This document shows, in pieces, positions 9,354 to 19,951 of a stretch of 64,000 nt of DNA. The DNA lies in contig SSXW01000010.1 in NCBI GenBank assembly GCA_009469585.1, positions 51,559 to 115,558 on the forward strand, read 5' to 3'. Source of the stretch: Dechloromonas sp. Dech2017 (GTDB lineage Bacteria > Pseudomonadota > Gammaproteobacteria > Burkholderiales > Rhodocyclaceae). The notes below the pieces were generated by a model. The model was not told the DNA's origin, did no database searches, and saw only the letters and a list, made by a program, of their open reading frames with translations. Within the stretch, counting starts at the first letter, position 1. Each line of letters starts with the position of its first letter. Made by a program: the position numbers and the translations under genes.

Positions 9354-10345
9354 GTGAGCAGGAAAATATCGACAATGTCGTGGCCGAACAGGCTGCCACC
9401 CCCGGCGAGGTTTCGGTCGGCGAGCAGTTGCGAAAAGGGCGCGAGGCCTGCGGTTTGCAGGTCGGTGAAATCGCCCAGACCCTGAAGCTCGGGCCTCGCC
9501 AGGTCGAGGCGCTGGAGGCCGGCGACTGGCAGGGCTTGCCGGGTCAGACCTTCGTGCGCGGTTTCGTGCGCAACTACGCCCGTGTCGTCCAGCTCGATCC
9601 GGCGCCGCTGATGGCGCAACTCGACCAGGTGCTGGCCAAGCCGGCCGACAATCTTGCCGTCCAGGACATGTCGCCGGCCGCCATGCCGAGCGCCGGCGGG
9701 GCAGGGACCCGGCGCGACCGCATGGTGGTGCTGGTCGGGGCCGGCCTGGTGGTGCTTGCCGTGCTGGCTTCGCTGGCCATGCCTGGCGATCTTTCGGCGT
9801 GGCGCGAAGGCGCCCAGGCCTTGCTCGATTCCCTGGGCCGGCAGGAACAGCCGGCCGCGGCCCCAGCCAACGAGCCGGCGGCGCCGGGCGGCGCCGGTAG
9901 TGAGCCGGTTTTCCCGCCGGGTTCCTCGCCGCAGCAAGTCATGTTTCCCCAGGCTTTGACGCCGGCAGAGGGGCCGGCTGCGCCGGCGACCGCCTCGGGA
10001 GCGCCGGCGGGACCGCCCGTCGAGGCTGCTGCTCCTGCTGCGGCGCCCACCCCGGCTCCAGTCTTGGCGCCTGCTCCGGCTCGGGCCCCCGTTGCCGCCT
10101 TGGCCAGTCTGCCGCAGGTGCGCTTCCTGCTCGACAAGGAGTCCTGGATCGAAGTGCGCGACCGCGACAACAAGGTGATTTTCTCGCAGCGCTTGAAGTC
10201 CGGCGCCGAGCAGACGCTGTCCGGCCAGGGGCCGCTCTCCCTGACCATCGGCAATGCGCCCGGCGTGCGCCTGTTCTGGCATGGCCAGGCCATCGACCTG
10301 GTGCCGCATACCCGTGGCGACGTCGCCCGTCTGGTGCTGGAGTAA
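9350..10345 (+). CDS. rodZ: RodZ-like helix-turn-helix membrane protein
   Basis: Bitopic protein that links MreB to the membrane in cell-shape control. From N to C it has a Cro-like HTH_25 domain (about 22-90, with [20 protein letters not shown]), one membrane helix (about 125-147), a long Pro/Ala-rich linker and a C-terminal DUF4115 beta domain (about 258-331, containing [12 protein letters not shown]). It has 331 aa, overlaps pilW by four bases, and is followed closely by ispG as in many beta- and gammaproteobacteria. Confidence 0.92.
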   Translation: MSEQENIDNVVAEQAATPGEVSVGEQLRKGREACGLQVGEIAQTLKLGPRQVEALEAGDWQGLPGQTFVRGFVRNYARVVQLDPAPLMAQLDQVLAKPADNLAVQDMSPAAMPSAGGAGTRRDRMVVLVGAGLVVLAVLASLAMPGDLSAWREGAQALLDSLGRQEQPAAAPANEPAAPGGAGSEPVFPPGSSPQQVMFPQALTPAEGPAAPATASGAPAGPPVEAAAPAAAPTPAPVLAPAPARAPVAALASLPQVRFLLDKESWIEVRDRDNKVIFSQRLKSGAEQTLSGQGPLSLTIGNAPGVRLFWHGQAIDLVPHTRGDVARLVLE

Positions 10346-10348
10346 GCC

Positions 10349-11578
10349 ATGAGCGCCGTCGAAAAGCGTTCGACCCGTTCCTGCCAGATCGGCCATGTCA
10401 AGCTGGGCGGTGCATCCCCCGTCGTCGTCCAGTCGATGACCAACACCGACACCGCCGACTACCTGGCCACGGCCATCCAGTGCGCCGAGCTGGCGCGGGC
10501 CGGCTCCGAGCTGGTGCGGATCACCGTCAATTCACCGGAGGCGGCCGCTGCCGTGCCGAAAATTCGCGATCACCTCGATCGCATGAATTGTCCGGTGCCG
10601 CTGATCGGCGACTTCCACTACAACGGCCATCGGCTGCTTACCGAGCATCCGGCCTGCGCCGAGGCGCTGGCCAAGTACCGGATCAACCCCGGCAACGTCG
10701 GCTTCGGCAAGAAGAAGGACGAGCAGTTCGCCCAGATGATCGAGTTGGCCTGCCGCTACGACAAGCCGGTGCGCATCGGCGTCAATTGGGGCAGCCTCGA
10801 CCAGGACCTGCTGGCTCGCATAATGGACGAAAATTCCCGTCGACCGCAGCCGCTCGATGCCACCGAGATGATGCGCCACGCCATGGTCACCTCTGCCCTG
10901 GAGTCGGCGACCAAGGCCGAGGAAATCGGCCTGGCCGGCGACAAGATCATCCTGTCGTGCAAGGTTTCCAGCGTCCAGGACCTGATCGCCATTTACCGCG
11001 AACTGGCCCGCCGCGCCGATTACGCCCTGCATCTCGGCCTGACCGAGGCAGGCATGGGCTCGAAGGGCATCGTCGCGTCGACGGCGGCGCTCGCCGTGCT
11101 GCTCCAGGAGGGTATCGGCGACACCATCCGCGTCTCGCTGACGCCGGAACCCGGCGGTTCGCGCTGCCAGGAAGTCATCGTCGCGCAAGAGATTCTGCAG
11201 ACCATGGGCCTGCGCGCCTTTACGCCGATGGTCGCGGCCTGTCCCGGTTGCGGCCGGACGACCAGCACCTTCTTCCAGGAACTGGCCGGCGAGGTGCAGG
11301 ATTTCGTGCGGGCCAGGATGCCCGAATGGAAGCTGCATTACGACGGCGCCGAGAATATGACGCTGGCCGTCATGGGCTGCATCGTCAATGGTCCCGGCGA
11401 GTCGAAGCACGCCAACATCGGCATTTCCCTGCCGGGTACCGGCGAAGCGCCGTCGGCGCCGGTCTACGAGGACGGCCAGAAAACCGTCACCTTGAAGGGC
11501 GAGCATATCGCCGACGAGTTCAAGGAAATCATCGAGCGCTACGTCCAGCGCACCTACAAGAAGAAACTGCCAGCATGA
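10349..11578 (+). CDS. ispG: (E)-4-hydroxy-3-methylbut-2-enyl-diphosphate synthase IspG (GcpE)
   Basis: Fe-S enzyme of the MEP isoprenoid pathway that makes HMBPP from MEcPP. Cluster ligands appear in CPGCGRTTS (CX2C) and in the later [10 protein letters not shown] motif. The 409-aa length matches the proteobacterial form. It starts 4 bp after rodZ and overlaps hisS by four bases. The internal stretch [12 protein letters not shown] is normal for the family, although its DNA resembles the dispersed repeat core. Confidence 0.97.
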   Translation: MSAVEKRSTRSCQIGHVKLGGASPVVVQSMTNTDTADYLATAIQCAELARAGSELVRITVNSPEAAAAVPKIRDHLDRMNCPVPLIGDFHYNGHRLLTEHPACAEALAKYRINPGNVGFGKKKDEQFAQMIELACRYDKPVRIGVNWGSLDQDLLARIMDENSRRPQPLDATEMMRHAMVTSALESATKAEEIGLAGDKIILSCKVSSVQDLIAIYRELARRADYALHLGLTEAGMGSKGIVASTAALAVLLQEGIGDTIRVSLTPEPGGSRCQEVIVAQEILQTMGLRAFTPMVAACPGCGRTTSTFFQELAGEVQDFVRARMPEWKLHYDGAENMTLAVMGCIVNGPGESKHANIGISLPGTGEAPSAPVYEDGQKTVTLKGEHIADEFKEIIERYVQRTYKKKLPA

Positions 11579-12864
11579 GTCAGACTCTCCAGTCCGTGCG
11601 CGGGATGAACGACATCCTGCCGGACGAAGCCGAATTCTGGGAACTGTTCGAGGATACCGTCCGTTCCTGGCTCAAGGGCTACGGCTACCGACCGATCCGC
11701 CTGCCCATCGTCGAGCCGACGCCGCTCTTCAAGCGGGCGATCGGCGAAGTGACCGACATCGTCGAGAAGGAAATGTATTCCTTCGAGGACAGCCTCAACG
11801 GCGAACAGTTGACCCTGCGTCCGGAAGGCACGGCCGGCTGCGTGCGCGCCCTGATCCAGCACAACCTGGCGGCGCGGCAGAACCAGCGCCTCTACTACCT
11901 CGGCCAGATGTTCCGCCACGAGCGTCCGCAGAAGGGGCGCTACCGCCAGTTTCACCAGGTCGGCGTCGAAGCCTTCGGGTTCACCGGGCCGGACATCGAT
12001 GCCGAAATGATCCTGATGGGCGCCCGCCTGTGGGACGACCTCGGCCTCGACGGCATCGCGCTGCAGATCAACAGCCTCGGCCAGCCGGCCGAAAGGGCCG
12101 AGCATCGCGCCGCGCTGATCGCCTACCTCGAAAAGCACGTCGACATCCTCGACGAGGAAGCCAAGCGGCGGCTTTACACCAACCCCCTGCGCATCCTCGA
12201 CACCAAGAATCCCGCGCTGCAGGAGATGTGCGCGGCGGCGCCCAGGCTGATCGACTACCTCGGCGCCGAATCGCTGGCCCACTTCGAGGGTGTGCAGCAG
12301 ATCCTGCGCGACGCCGGCATTGCCTTTACGGTCAATCCGCGCCTCGTCCGCGGCCTGGATTATTACAACCTGACCGTTTTCGAGTGGGTGACCGACAAAC
12401 TCGGTGCCCAGGGCACGGTCTGTGCCGGTGGTCGCTACGACGGCCTGGTCGAGCAACTGGGCGGCAAGCCGACGCCGGCCTGCGGCTTCGCCATGGGCGT
12501 CGAGCGCCTGGTCGCCCTGGTTCGCGAGGCCGGCGGCGAACCGGCGGCGCCGGCGCCCGACGTCTATGTCGTGCACCAGGGCGAGGCTGCCTCCCGCCTC
12601 GCCTTCCGGGTCGGCGAAGGCTTGCGCGACCAGGGGCTCAACGTGCTGCTGCATTGCGGCGGCGGCTCCTTCAAGTCGCAGATGAAGAAGGCCGATGGCA
12701 GCGGGGCGGCCTTCGCGGTGATTATCGGCGACGACGAGGCGGCCACCGGCGAGGCGCAGCTCAAGTCCTTGCGCGCCGAAGGCGTGGCCCAGCAGAAACT
12801 GAAGGTCGACGAACTGGCAGAAACCATCATCGACCACATGATCGATTCGGACGAAGAGGAATAA
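11575..12864 (+). CDS. hisS: Histidyl-tRNA synthetase
   Basis: Class II aminoacyl-tRNA synthetase of 429 aa. It opens [19 protein letters not shown] and has class II motif 2 ([16 protein letters not shown]) and the His-specific motifs LVRGLDYYN and [13 protein letters not shown]. An anticodon-binding domain lies at the C-terminus. The ATG at 11575 overlaps the ispG stop. The frame stays open far upstream through ispG, but homology fixes the start here. Confidence 0.98.
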   Translation: MSQTLQSVRGMNDILPDEAEFWELFEDTVRSWLKGYGYRPIRLPIVEPTPLFKRAIGEVTDIVEKEMYSFEDSLNGEQLTLRPEGTAGCVRALIQHNLAARQNQRLYYLGQMFRHERPQKGRYRQFHQVGVEAFGFTGPDIDAEMILMGARLWDDLGLDGIALQINSLGQPAERAEHRAALIAYLEKHVDILDEEAKRRLYTNPLRILDTKNPALQEMCAAAPRLIDYLGAESLAHFEGVQQILRDAGIAFTVNPRLVRGLDYYNLTVFEWVTDKLGAQGTVCAGGRYDGLVEQLGGKPTPACGFAMGVERLVALVREAGGEPAAPAPDVYVVHQGEAASRLAFRVGEGLRDQGLNVLLHCGGGSFKSQMKKADGSGAAFAVIIGDDEAATGEAQLKSLRAEGVAQQKLKVDELAETIIDHMIDSDEEE

Positions 12865-12869
12865 GCAGC

Positions 12870-13508
12870 ATGGCGCACTACGATCTCGAAGAACAGGAAC
12901 AGATCGATTCCCTGAAGACCTGGTGGAAGCTGTACGGCAACCTGGTGACCGGCGTCGTGCTGGCCGCTTCGCTGGCCGTCGTCGGCTGGCAGGGTTGGAA
13001 CTGGTACAAGGGCAGCCAGGCGGCTGGCGCTGCGGCCGTCTACGGCGTGCTCGAACGGGCGGCCGGCGCCGGCGATACCCAGAAGGTCAAGGCAGCGGCC
13101 GGCGAACTGGCCGAGAAATACGGCCGCACCCTGTACGCTTCGCTGGGCGCCATGGTGGCGGCTCGCCAATCGTTCGATGCTGGCGACCTGAAGACGGCAA
13201 AAACCCAGCTCGGCTGGGTGGCCGAGAACGGCAAGGACGAGATCAGGGATCTCGCCCGCCTGCGCCTGGCCGCCGTGCAACTCGATGAACAGGCCTACGA
13301 CGAGGCGCTCAAGCAGTTGGACTCATCGCATGCGCCGGCCTTCGACGCCCGTTTTGCCGAGCTGCGCGGTGATGTGCTGAGCGCCCAGGGCAAGAAGGCC
13401 GAGGCCCGTGCCGCCTACCGGGCAGCCATGGACAAGATGGCCGACAAGCAGGGCGCCAGCCGCGAATTGCTGCAACAGAAGCTCGACAGCCTGGGCGAGG
13501 CGGCCTGA
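12870..13508 (+). CDS. yfgM: YfgM-like TPR membrane protein
   Basis: Inner-membrane protein of 212 aa. It has a short cytoplasmic N-terminus (DLEEQEQIDSLKTWWKLYGN), one membrane helix (about 24-46) and a periplasmic alpha-helical TPR-like region. YfgM works beside the Sec translocon and PpiD and its gene classically lies between hisS and bamB, as here. Its stop shares one base with the bamB start, so expression should be coupled. Confidence 0.9.
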   Translation: MAHYDLEEQEQIDSLKTWWKLYGNLVTGVVLAASLAVVGWQGWNWYKGSQAAGAAAVYGVLERAAGAGDTQKVKAAAGELAEKYGRTLYASLGAMVAARQSFDAGDLKTAKTQLGWVAENGKDEIRDLARLRLAAVQLDEQAYDEALKQLDSSHAPAFDARFAELRGDVLSAQGKKAEARAAYRAAMDKMADKQGASRELLQQKLDSLGEAA

Positions 13509-14668
13509 TGTCGCGCCCGCTACTCGCCCTGTTCATCACGGCTGGCCTGCTGCTCGGCGGCTGCACGACAGTATCCAATGCGCTCGATGCGATGAACCCG
13601 TTTGCCGCGGCAAAACCGAAAATGGCGCCATTATTGCCGTTGACCGCAGCAGCCGAGGTGAAAACAACCTGGACCGCCAGCGCCGGCAAATCCGGCGACT
13701 ACAGCTTCGTGCCGGCCGTGGCCGGCGAAAATGTGTACGTCGCCAGCCACAACGGCGCGCTGAGCAAGCTGGCCAACGGCAAGACGGTATGGAAGATCAA
13801 CGCCGGCCAGCCGCTGTCGGCCGGCGTCGGCGCCAACGACCGGATGGTCGTCGTCGGTACGCCCAAGGGCGGCGTGCTGGCCTTCTCGGCTGAAGACGGC
13901 AAGGCGCTCTGGCAAGCCCGCGTGTCCAGCGAGGTGCTGGCCGCCCCGGTGCTGGGCGATGAAGGCGTCGCCGTGAAGACCGGTGACAACCAGATTCATT
14001 TCCTGAGTGCCGCGGATGGCGCCAGCAAGTGGGTCTACCAGCGCGCCACGCCGCCGCTTTCGGTGCGCAGCGCAGGTTCGCCGGTGTTTGCCGACCGCTA
14101 CCTGTTCGTCGGCTACCCTGGCGGTAAACTGGTCGCCCTGGCGGTGCAGAACGGCGCGCCGGTCTGGGAAGGCGTGGTCGCCTTGCCCAAGGGGGCGACC
14201 GAACTCGACCGGGTGGCCGATATCGTCGCCTCGCCCTTGGTCGATGGCCTCTACATCTGTGCCGTCGCTTTCCAGGGGCGGGTCGCCTGTTTCGACATGA
14301 GCCAGGGCGGAACCATGCTCTGGTCGCGGGAAATGTCCTCGGTGGCCGGCATGGCGGCTGACGGGCGCTACCTGTTCGTGGTCGACGACAGTGGCGTGGT
14401 GCACGCCCTCGACCGTCAATCCGGCAGCAGCCTGTGGAAACAGGACAAATTGAAGAATCGCTGCCTGTCTACACCGGTCGTCCATCGTGGCCTGGTCGCC
14501 GTGGCCGATGCGGAAGGCATCGTGCACTATCTTTCTCGTGACGACGGCAGCTTCGTCGCGCGGCAGAAAACCGATGGTACGGCAGTCCGCGCCCCGCTCA
14601 GAACGCTCGGCTCGGCACTCCTGGTGCAGACCACGGGCGGCAGTGTCAGCGCAATCGAGGTGCAATGA
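13508..14668 (+). CDS. bamB: Outer membrane assembly lipoprotein BamB
   Basis: PQQ-repeat beta-propeller lipoprotein of the BAM complex (386 aa). A signal peptide ends in the lipobox LLGGC (Cys about residue 19), and blades carry repeats such as [14 protein letters not shown] and [15 protein letters not shown]. The linker between the lipidated Cys and the propeller (about residues 36-49, [14 protein letters not shown]) is encoded by a sequence resembling the dispersed repeat of this window. It overlaps yfgM by 1 bp and der by 4 bp. Confidence 0.95.
   Translation: MSRPLLALFITAGLLLGGCTTVSNALDAMNPFAAAKPKMAPLLPLTAAAEVKTTWTASAGKSGDYSFVPAVAGENVYVASHNGALSKLANGKTVWKINAGQPLSAGVGANDRMVVVGTPKGGVLAFSAEDGKALWQARVSSEVLAAPVLGDEGVAVKTGDNQIHFLSAADGASKWVYQRATPPLSVRSAGSPVFADRYLFVGYPGGKLVALAVQNGAPVWEGVVALPKGATELDRVADIVASPLVDGLYICAVAFQGRVACFDMSQGGTMLWSREMSSVAGMAADGRYLFVVDDSGVVHALDRQSGSSLWKQDKLKNRCLSTPVVHRGLVAVADAEGIVHYLSRDDGSFVARQKTDGTAVRAPLRTLGSALLVQTTGGSVSAIEVQ
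13615..13653 (+). repeat. Dispersed repeat copy inside bamB (divergent, in frame)
   Basis: The core ttgccgttgaccgcagca matches the dispersed element, preceded by a degenerate AT-rich arm. It is read as LLPLTAAA in the linker just after the lipobox, in the same frame as the copies in the RarD and spermidine-synthase-like genes. Similarity beyond the core is weak, so this may be chance. Confidence 0.45.
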
Positions 14669-15996
14669 AACCGACCATCGTTCTGGTGGGCCGACCCAAT
14701 GTCGGCAAGTCCACCCTGTTCAATCGCCTGACCAAGTCGCGCGACGCCATCGTCGCCGACCTGCCGGGACTGACCCGCGACCGGCACTACGGCCATGGCA
14801 AGCTCGGCAAAAAGCCCTATCTGGTCGTCGATACCGGCGGTTTCGAGCCGCTGGTCAAGGAAGGCATCCTGCATGCCATGGCGCGCCAGACCGAGCAGGC
14901 GATCGCCGAGGCCGATGCGGTCATCTTCGTGGTCGACGGCCGTACCGGCCTGACGCCGCACGACAAGGAAATCGCCAACAAGCTGCGCCGGTTGGATCGC
15001 CCGGTCTTCGTCGCTGTCAACAAGGCCGAGGGCATGAATGCCGGCATGGTCGAAGCCGATTTTCACGAACTGGGGCTGGGTGAGCCCAACGCCATTTCGG
15101 CGGCCCATGGCGAAGGCGTTCGCGGTCTGGTCGAACTGGCGCTCGAACACTTCCCCGAGCCGGAAGACGACGAGTGGCATTCCGATGCCGTTCGGGTGGC
15201 CATCGTCGGCCGCCCCAATGTCGGCAAGTCCACGCTGATCAATACCCTGCTCGGCGAGGAGCGCGTCATCGCCTTCGACGCCCCGGGAACGACGCGCGAT
15301 TCGATCGAGATCGATTTCGAGCGTGGCGGCCGCAAGTACGTCCTCATCGATACCGCCGGGATGCGCAAGCGGGGCAAGATTTTCGAATCGATCGAGAAAT
15401 TCTCGGTGGTCAAGACGTTGCAGGCCGTCGAGGATGCCAATGTCGTCATTCTGATGGTGGACGCGCAAGCCGATGTCTCCGACCAGGATGCCCATATTGC
15501 CGACTTCATCGTGAAGAGCGGCCGGGCCCTGGTGGTCGCGGTCAACAAATGGGACGGACTTGACGCCTATGTCCGCGAGCAAACGCGGCAGATCCTGCAG
15601 CGCAAGTTGAAGTTCCTCGATTTCGCCAAGTTCCACTTCATTTCAGCACGGGAAAATATCGGGCTGCCGGCATTGTTCCGTTCCGTCGATGCCGCCTATT
15701 CGGCGGCCATGTCCAAGATGAGCACGCCGCGCCTGACCCGGGTGCTGATCGACGCCGTCGCCAAGCAGGCGCCGGCCAAGCATGGCCTGTTCCGGCCGAA
15801 GCCGCGTTATGCGCACCAGGGCGGTTCCAATCCGCCGATCATCGTCATTCATGGCAATGCCGTCGATCAGATGACTGACAGTTATGTCCGTTACCTCGAA
15901 CATACCTTCCGCGACGCCTTCAAGTTGCAGGGAACTCCGCTGCGCATCCAGACGGTAACAGCGAAAAACCCATTTGCCGACAAGGACAAGAAATAA
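14665..15996 (+). CDS. der: Ribosome biogenesis GTPase Der (EngA)
   Basis: Essential 50S assembly GTPase with two tandem G domains. Both P-loops are intact ([12 protein letters not shown] near residue 8 and [12 protein letters not shown] near 182), and a KH-like C-terminal domain follows. The 443-aa length is typical. ATGA overlap with bamB. The 80-bp gap after it contains the hfq promoter. Confidence 0.98.
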   Translation: MKPTIVLVGRPNVGKSTLFNRLTKSRDAIVADLPGLTRDRHYGHGKLGKKPYLVVDTGGFEPLVKEGILHAMARQTEQAIAEADAVIFVVDGRTGLTPHDKEIANKLRRLDRPVFVAVNKAEGMNAGMVEADFHELGLGEPNAISAAHGEGVRGLVELALEHFPEPEDDEWHSDAVRVAIVGRPNVGKSTLINTLLGEERVIAFDAPGTTRDSIEIDFERGGRKYVLIDTAGMRKRGKIFESIEKFSVVKTLQAVEDANVVILMVDAQADVSDQDAHIADFIVKSGRALVVAVNKWDGLDAYVREQTRQILQRKLKFLDFAKFHFISARENIGLPALFRSVDAAYSAAMSKMSTPRLTRVLIDAVAKQAPAKHGLFRPKPRYAHQGGSNPPIIVIHGNAVDQMTDSYVRYLEHTFRDAFKLQGTPLRIQTVTAKNPFADKDKK

Positions 15997-16008
15997 TCTG
16001 CAAATTTT

Positions 16009-16038
16009 TTGGCAACACCGGGTAATTTTCGGTACATT
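16009..16038 (+). promoter_or_regulatory. Predicted sigma-70 promoter of hfq
   Basis: TTGGCA at 16009-16014 and TACATT at 16033-16038 are separated by 18 bp and lie about 40 bp before the hfq start, in an AT-rich gap after der. This suggests hfq-hflX-hflK-hflC can be transcribed independently of the upstream superoperon. Confidence 0.6.
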
Positions 16039-16076
16039 AGGATCCTTATAACAACGACCACCATGGAGTCCACACC

Positions 16077-16313
16077 ATGAGCAACAAAGGGCAACTTTTA
16101 CAAGACCCCTTCCTCAACGCGCTTCGGCGCGAACATGTTCCCGTCTCGATCTACCTGGTAAACGGGATCAAATTGCAGGGCCAGGTTGAATCGTTCGATC
16201 AGTACGTCGTGCTGCTCAAGAACACGGTTACCCAGATGGTATACAAGCATGCCATCTCGACGGTGGTTCCGGCCCGTCCGGTCAACCTCCAGCAGGAACA
16301 GGCAGCCGAATAA
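16077..16313 (+). CDS. hfq: RNA chaperone Hfq
   Basis: Sm-like hexameric RNA chaperone that supports small-RNA pairing. The 78-aa product contains the Sm1 region [24 protein letters not shown] split over residues 9-32 and the Sm2 signature [10 protein letters not shown]. The acidic/Gln C-terminal tail is short, as is usual in betaproteobacteria. A ggagtc motif precedes the ATG. Its presence is relevant to the candidate small RNA at 35452-35512. Confidence 0.98.
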   Translation: MSNKGQLLQDPFLNALRREHVPVSIYLVNGIKLQGQVESFDQYVVLLKNTVTQMVYKHAISTVVPARPVNLQQEQAAE

Positions 16314-16330
16314 TCGACACCTGTCCAGTG

Positions 16331-16349
16331 ACCCGCCCTCGTGGCGGGT
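16331..16349 (+). terminator. Hairpin between hfq and hflX
   Basis: ACCCGCC and GGCGGGT form a 7-bp stem with a CTCGT loop in the 63-bp gap. No U-run follows, so it is more likely a weak attenuator or an mRNA 3'-end protector for the abundant hfq message than a full terminator. Confidence 0.5.
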
Positions 16350-16376
16350 TCATGCTTCCCCCTTTCGGATTCACTC

Positions 16377-17531
16377 ATGATTGAACGACCCGCCGCCGGC
16401 GAACGTGCGGTGATCGTCCAGCTTGATTTCGGCCAGCCCGATCTCGAAGATCAGCTAGAGGAAGTCCGTTTGCTCGCCGAATCGGCTGGCGCCCAGGTGG
16501 TGGCCGAGGTCGGCGGGCGGCGCCATAGTCCCGATGCCAAAACCTACGCGGGCCGGGGCAAGGTCGATCAGATCGCGGCGATGCTGGCGGCCGGCCAGGC
16601 TGACCTGGTCATTTTCAATCACGAGTTGTCTCCGGCCCAGGAGAGGAATCTCGAGCGTTCGCTGAAGTGTCGCGTCATCGACCGGACTAGTCTCATCCTC
16701 GATATCTTCGCGCTGCGGGCGTCGAGCGCCGAAGGCAAGCTGCAGGTTGAACTGGCCCAGCTTGAGCACCTGTCCACCCGCCTGGTCCGTGGCTGGACCC
16801 ACCTCGAGCGCCAGCGCGGCGGTATAGGCATGCGTGGTCCCGGCGAAAAGCAGCTCGAGACCGACCGCCGGCTGCTCGGCAATCGCGTCAAATTGCTGAA
16901 AGACCGGCTGGCAAAGCTCACCCGGCAACGTGGTGTGCAGCGCAAGGCGCGCATGCGCGGTGACATGTTGAACGTGTCGCTGGTCGGTTATACCAATGCC
17001 GGCAAGTCCACGTTGTTCAACGCCTTGACCCGGGCTGGAGTCTATGTCGCCAACCAGCTTTTCGCGACGCTGGACACCACCTCGCGCAAGTTGTGGGTCG
17101 AAGGCGCCGGCAATCTGGTGATTTCCGATACCGTTGGTTTCATCCGCGATTTGCCCCATTCGCTGGTCGATGCCTTCCATGCCACCCTGGAGGCGGCGAC
17201 CGATGCCGATGTGCTGTTGCATGTCGTCGATAGTGCCAGCCATGCCCGCGACGAGCAGATTTTCGAGGTCAACAAGGTTCTCGACGAAATCGGAGCGAAC
17301 CAGGTTCGGCAGGTGATTGTATGGAACAAGATCGACCTGACCGATGCGCAGCCGGGGGGCGAGCGCGACGAGTATGGTAATATCACGCGCGTTCGTTGCA
17401 GCGCGAGCACCGGGGACGGCCTCGATTTACTGCGTGAATCGTTGGCCGAATATGCCCGGGCCAAAACAGAGGCGCGTCAGAAGGCGATTGCCGATGCTGA
17501 ACGTGAAGCACAACACGACTGTATTAACTGA
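16377..17531 (+). CDS. hflX: Ribosome-associated GTPase HflX
   Basis: OBG-HflX GTPase that splits stalled ribosomes (384 aa). It has an N-terminal HflX domain with the glycine-rich RQRGGIGMRGPGEKQLE linker, then a G domain with P-loop GYTNAGKSTLFN and the DTVGF switch. The start at ATG 16377 (MIERPAAGER) matches the family; the frame continues further upstream through the hfq-hflX hairpin. It is followed directly by hflK. Confidence 0.96.
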   Translation: MIERPAAGERAVIVQLDFGQPDLEDQLEEVRLLAESAGAQVVAEVGGRRHSPDAKTYAGRGKVDQIAAMLAAGQADLVIFNHELSPAQERNLERSLKCRVIDRTSLILDIFALRASSAEGKLQVELAQLEHLSTRLVRGWTHLERQRGGIGMRGPGEKQLETDRRLLGNRVKLLKDRLAKLTRQRGVQRKARMRGDMLNVSLVGYTNAGKSTLFNALTRAGVYVANQLFATLDTTSRKLWVEGAGNLVISDTVGFIRDLPHSLVDAFHATLEAATDADVLLHVVDSASHARDEQIFEVNKVLDEIGANQVRQVIVWNKIDLTDAQPGGERDEYGNITRVRCSASTGDGLDLLRESLAEYARAKTEARQKAIADAEREAQHDCIN

Positions 17532-17568
17532 GTCCCCGATGCCAATGATTCCGACCTTAGGTATTTTC

Positions 17569-18882
17569 ATGTCGCTTAATGACCCGCAGTGGGGTAACCG
17601 CGGCAGCAACGATGGCGACAAGCCCAACGACAATGGACCGCGCCGGCCCAATGATGGTCCTCCCGACCTCGAGGAACTCTGGCGCGACTTCAATCGCAAG
17701 CTTTCCGGCATGTTCGGCAACAAGGGGCGGGGCGGCGGAAATGGCGGAGGCGATGGTCCGAAGATGCCCCAGATCGACTTCAATCCGCGTTTCCTCGGCG
17801 GTGGTCTAGGGCTGATCGTCGGCCTGGTTGCCGTGGTCTGGCTGGCCTCCGGTTTCTACATTGTGGACGCCTCGCAGCGTGGCATCGTGTTGCAGTTCGG
17901 CAGCTACAAGGAGTCCACCGAACCCGGCCTGCGCTGGCGTTTGCCGGCGCCGTTCCAGTCGCATGAACTGGTCAACCTGTCGGGCGTGCGCACGCTGGAA
18001 ATCGGTTATCGCGGCAGCGAGCGCAACAAGGTCCTGAAAGAGGCGCTGATGCTGACCGACGACGAGAATATCGTGAATATTCAGTTCGCCGTGCAGTACA
18101 TCCTGAAGGATCCGGTCGAGTATCTCTTCAACAATCGTTCCACCGACGAAGCGGTGATGGGGGCGGCCGAATCGGCGGTTCGCGAAATCGTCGGCAAGAG
18201 CGCCATGAACTATGTTCTCTACGAGGGGCGCGAGCAGATCGCCAGCCAGGCAGCGCAACTGATGCAGGACATTCTCGATCGTTACAAGAGCGGTATCCTG
18301 ATTTCCAAGGTGACGATGCAGAACGCCCAGCCGCCGGAGCAGGTCCAGGCCGCTTTCGACGATGCCGTGAAGGCCGGCCAAGATCGTGAGCGCCAGAAGA
18401 ACGAAGGCCAGGCCTATGCCAACGACGTCATTCCCAAGGCCAAGGGTACGGCGGCCCGCTTGCTCGAAGAAGCCAACGGTCACAAGCAGCGCGTTATTTC
18501 GACCGCAGAGGGCGATGCGTCGCGCTTCAAGCAGATCCAGGTCGAATACGCCAAGGCGCCGGAAGTCACCAGGCAGCGTCTCTATCTGGAAACCATGCAA
18601 CAGGTCTATGCCAATACCAGCAAGGTGCTGGTCGATGCCAAGGGGCAGGGGAACCTTCTCTATCTTCCGTTGGACAAGTTGATGCAGGCTGCCGGAGGCC
18701 TGACGGCTGCCCAGGTGGGGGCCGGCGAAACGCCGTCGCTCCAGTCGTCGGCCAAGGGTCCAAACTATTTGTCGTCGGAGGCGCCGCCTCAGGTGGAGAA
18801 GGGGCCTCAGGTCGGTGGTGGCTCGTATTCGGGAAGTTCCCGCGAAAGCTCTTTGCGTTCACGTGATCGGGAGGGACGCTAA
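17569..18882 (+). CDS. hflK: FtsH modulator HflK
   Basis: SPFH-domain membrane protein that, with HflC, forms a large cage around FtsH (437 aa from MSLNDPQWGN). It has a Gly/Asn-rich cytoplasmic N-terminus, one membrane segment (about residues 77-100), the SPFH domain and a coiled-coil C-terminal part. An alternative ATG lies at 17539, inside the gap after hflX. The chosen start matches the usual HflK opening but has a weak ribosome binding site. The stop shares a base with hflC. Confidence 0.95.
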   Translation: MSLNDPQWGNRGSNDGDKPNDNGPRRPNDGPPDLEELWRDFNRKLSGMFGNKGRGGGNGGGDGPKMPQIDFNPRFLGGGLGLIVGLVAVVWLASGFYIVDASQRGIVLQFGSYKESTEPGLRWRLPAPFQSHELVNLSGVRTLEIGYRGSERNKVLKEALMLTDDENIVNIQFAVQYILKDPVEYLFNNRSTDEAVMGAAESAVREIVGKSAMNYVLYEGREQIASQAAQLMQDILDRYKSGILISKVTMQNAQPPEQVQAAFDDAVKAGQDRERQKNEGQAYANDVIPKAKGTAARLLEEANGHKQRVISTAEGDASRFKQIQVEYAKAPEVTRQRLYLETMQQVYANTSKVLVDAKGQGNLLYLPLDKLMQAAGGLTAAQVGAGETPSLQSSAKGPNYLSSEAPPQVEKGPQVGGGSYSGSSRESSLRSRDREGR

Positions 18883-19769
18883 TGAGTCCGCGTATCAATT
18901 TGTTGGGTGCCATCGCCGCCACCGTGCTGGTGGTCATGGCCATGTCCATCTTTACCGTCGACCAGCGTCAGTACGCCCTGGTTTTTCAGTTGGGCGAGGT
19001 AAAGCGCGTCATCGTCGAGCCAGGTCTCAATTTCAAGATTCCCATGGTCCAGAATGTCCGCTATTTCGAAAAGCGGATCATCACGCTCGATAATGCCGAG
19101 CCGGAGCGCTTCATCACCTCCGAGAAGAAGAACGTGCTGGTCGACTCCTACATCAAGTGGCGGATCATCGACCCCAATCTCTATTACATCTCGGTCAGCG
19201 GTGACGAGACGCGTGCCAAGACCCGCCTGAACCAGACAGTCAACGCCGGTTTGCGCGAAGAATTCGGCAAACGGACAGTGCATGACGTGGTGTCCGGAGA
19301 ACGCGACAAGATCATGGAGCAGATGCGCGAAAAGGCCGATGCCGATGCCCGCAAGATCGGCATCCAGATCGTCGATGTTCGCCTGAAGCGCGTCGAATTG
19401 CCGACCGAGGTCAGCGATGCCGTGTATCGCCGCATGGAAGCCGAGCGCAAGCGTGTTGCCAACGAGTTGCGTTCCGAAGGTGCCGCCGAAGCCGAGAAAA
19501 TTCGCGCCGATGCGGACCGCCAGCGGGAAATCCTGATCGCCGAGGCTTATCGCGATGCGCAGAAGATCAAGGGCGAGGGGGATGCCAAGGCCGCGGCGAT
19601 CTATGCCAGCGCCTTCAATGCCAGCCCCGAGTTCTATTCGTTCTATCGTAGCCTCGAGGCCTATCGCGGCAGTTTCAAGAACAAGAACGATGTGCTGGTC
19701 GTCGAACCGAGTTCCGATTTCTTCAAGTACATGAAGAATTCCGGGCGTGGAAACGACAAGGGGAAATGA
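18882..19769 (+). CDS. hflC: FtsH modulator HflC
   Basis: Partner of HflK (295 aa) with an N-terminal membrane helix (about 6-24), an SPFH domain (VDQRQYALVFQLGEVKRV) and a C-terminal Ala/Glu/Arg-rich coiled coil (about 190-260). TAATG overlap with hflK and four-base overlap with the next small gene indicate one coupled transcription unit. Confidence 0.97.
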   Translation: MSPRINLLGAIAATVLVVMAMSIFTVDQRQYALVFQLGEVKRVIVEPGLNFKIPMVQNVRYFEKRIITLDNAEPERFITSEKKNVLVDSYIKWRIIDPNLYYISVSGDETRAKTRLNQTVNAGLREEFGKRTVHDVVSGERDKIMEQMREKADADARKIGIQIVDVRLKRVELPTEVSDAVYRRMEAERKRVANELRSEGAAEAEKIRADADRQREILIAEAYRDAQKIKGEGDAKAAAIYASAFNASPEFYSFYRSLEAYRGSFKNKNDVLVVEPSSDFFKYMKNSGRGNDKGK

Positions 19770-19951
19770 CCTCCACCTTGCTGCTCGCCTTTGCGCTGAT
19801 GCTGGTACTGGAAGGGCTTATGCCCTTCGTTGCGCCGGCAGCCTGGCGTGAGACATTTCGTCGCCTCATCCAATTTTCGGATGGCCAGATTCGCTTCGTC
19901 GGCCTGACCTCGATGCTGATTGGCCTTATCCTGTTGATTTATCTCTCATGA
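19766..19951 (+). CDS. DUF2065 (YjeT-like) small membrane protein
   Basis: A 61-aa protein with two hydrophobic helices (about 4-24 and 43-60) separated by a short polar loop with [11 protein letters not shown]. This is the DUF2065 signature and the family usually sits beside hflC. It overlaps hflC by four bases (ATGA) and hisZ by four. No molecular role is established; the context suggests an accessory to HflKC/FtsH. Confidence 0.88.
   Translation: MTSTLLLAFALMLVLEGLMPFVAPAAWRETFRRLIQFSDGQIRFVGLTSMLIGLILLIYLS

Noticed and set aside
10826..10860. Match to the dispersed-repeat core (aaaattcccgtcgaccgc) inside ispG
   Set aside because: The encoded residues [12 protein letters not shown] are what IspG proteins normally have at this place, so the match is best explained by codon choice rather than by an inserted element.
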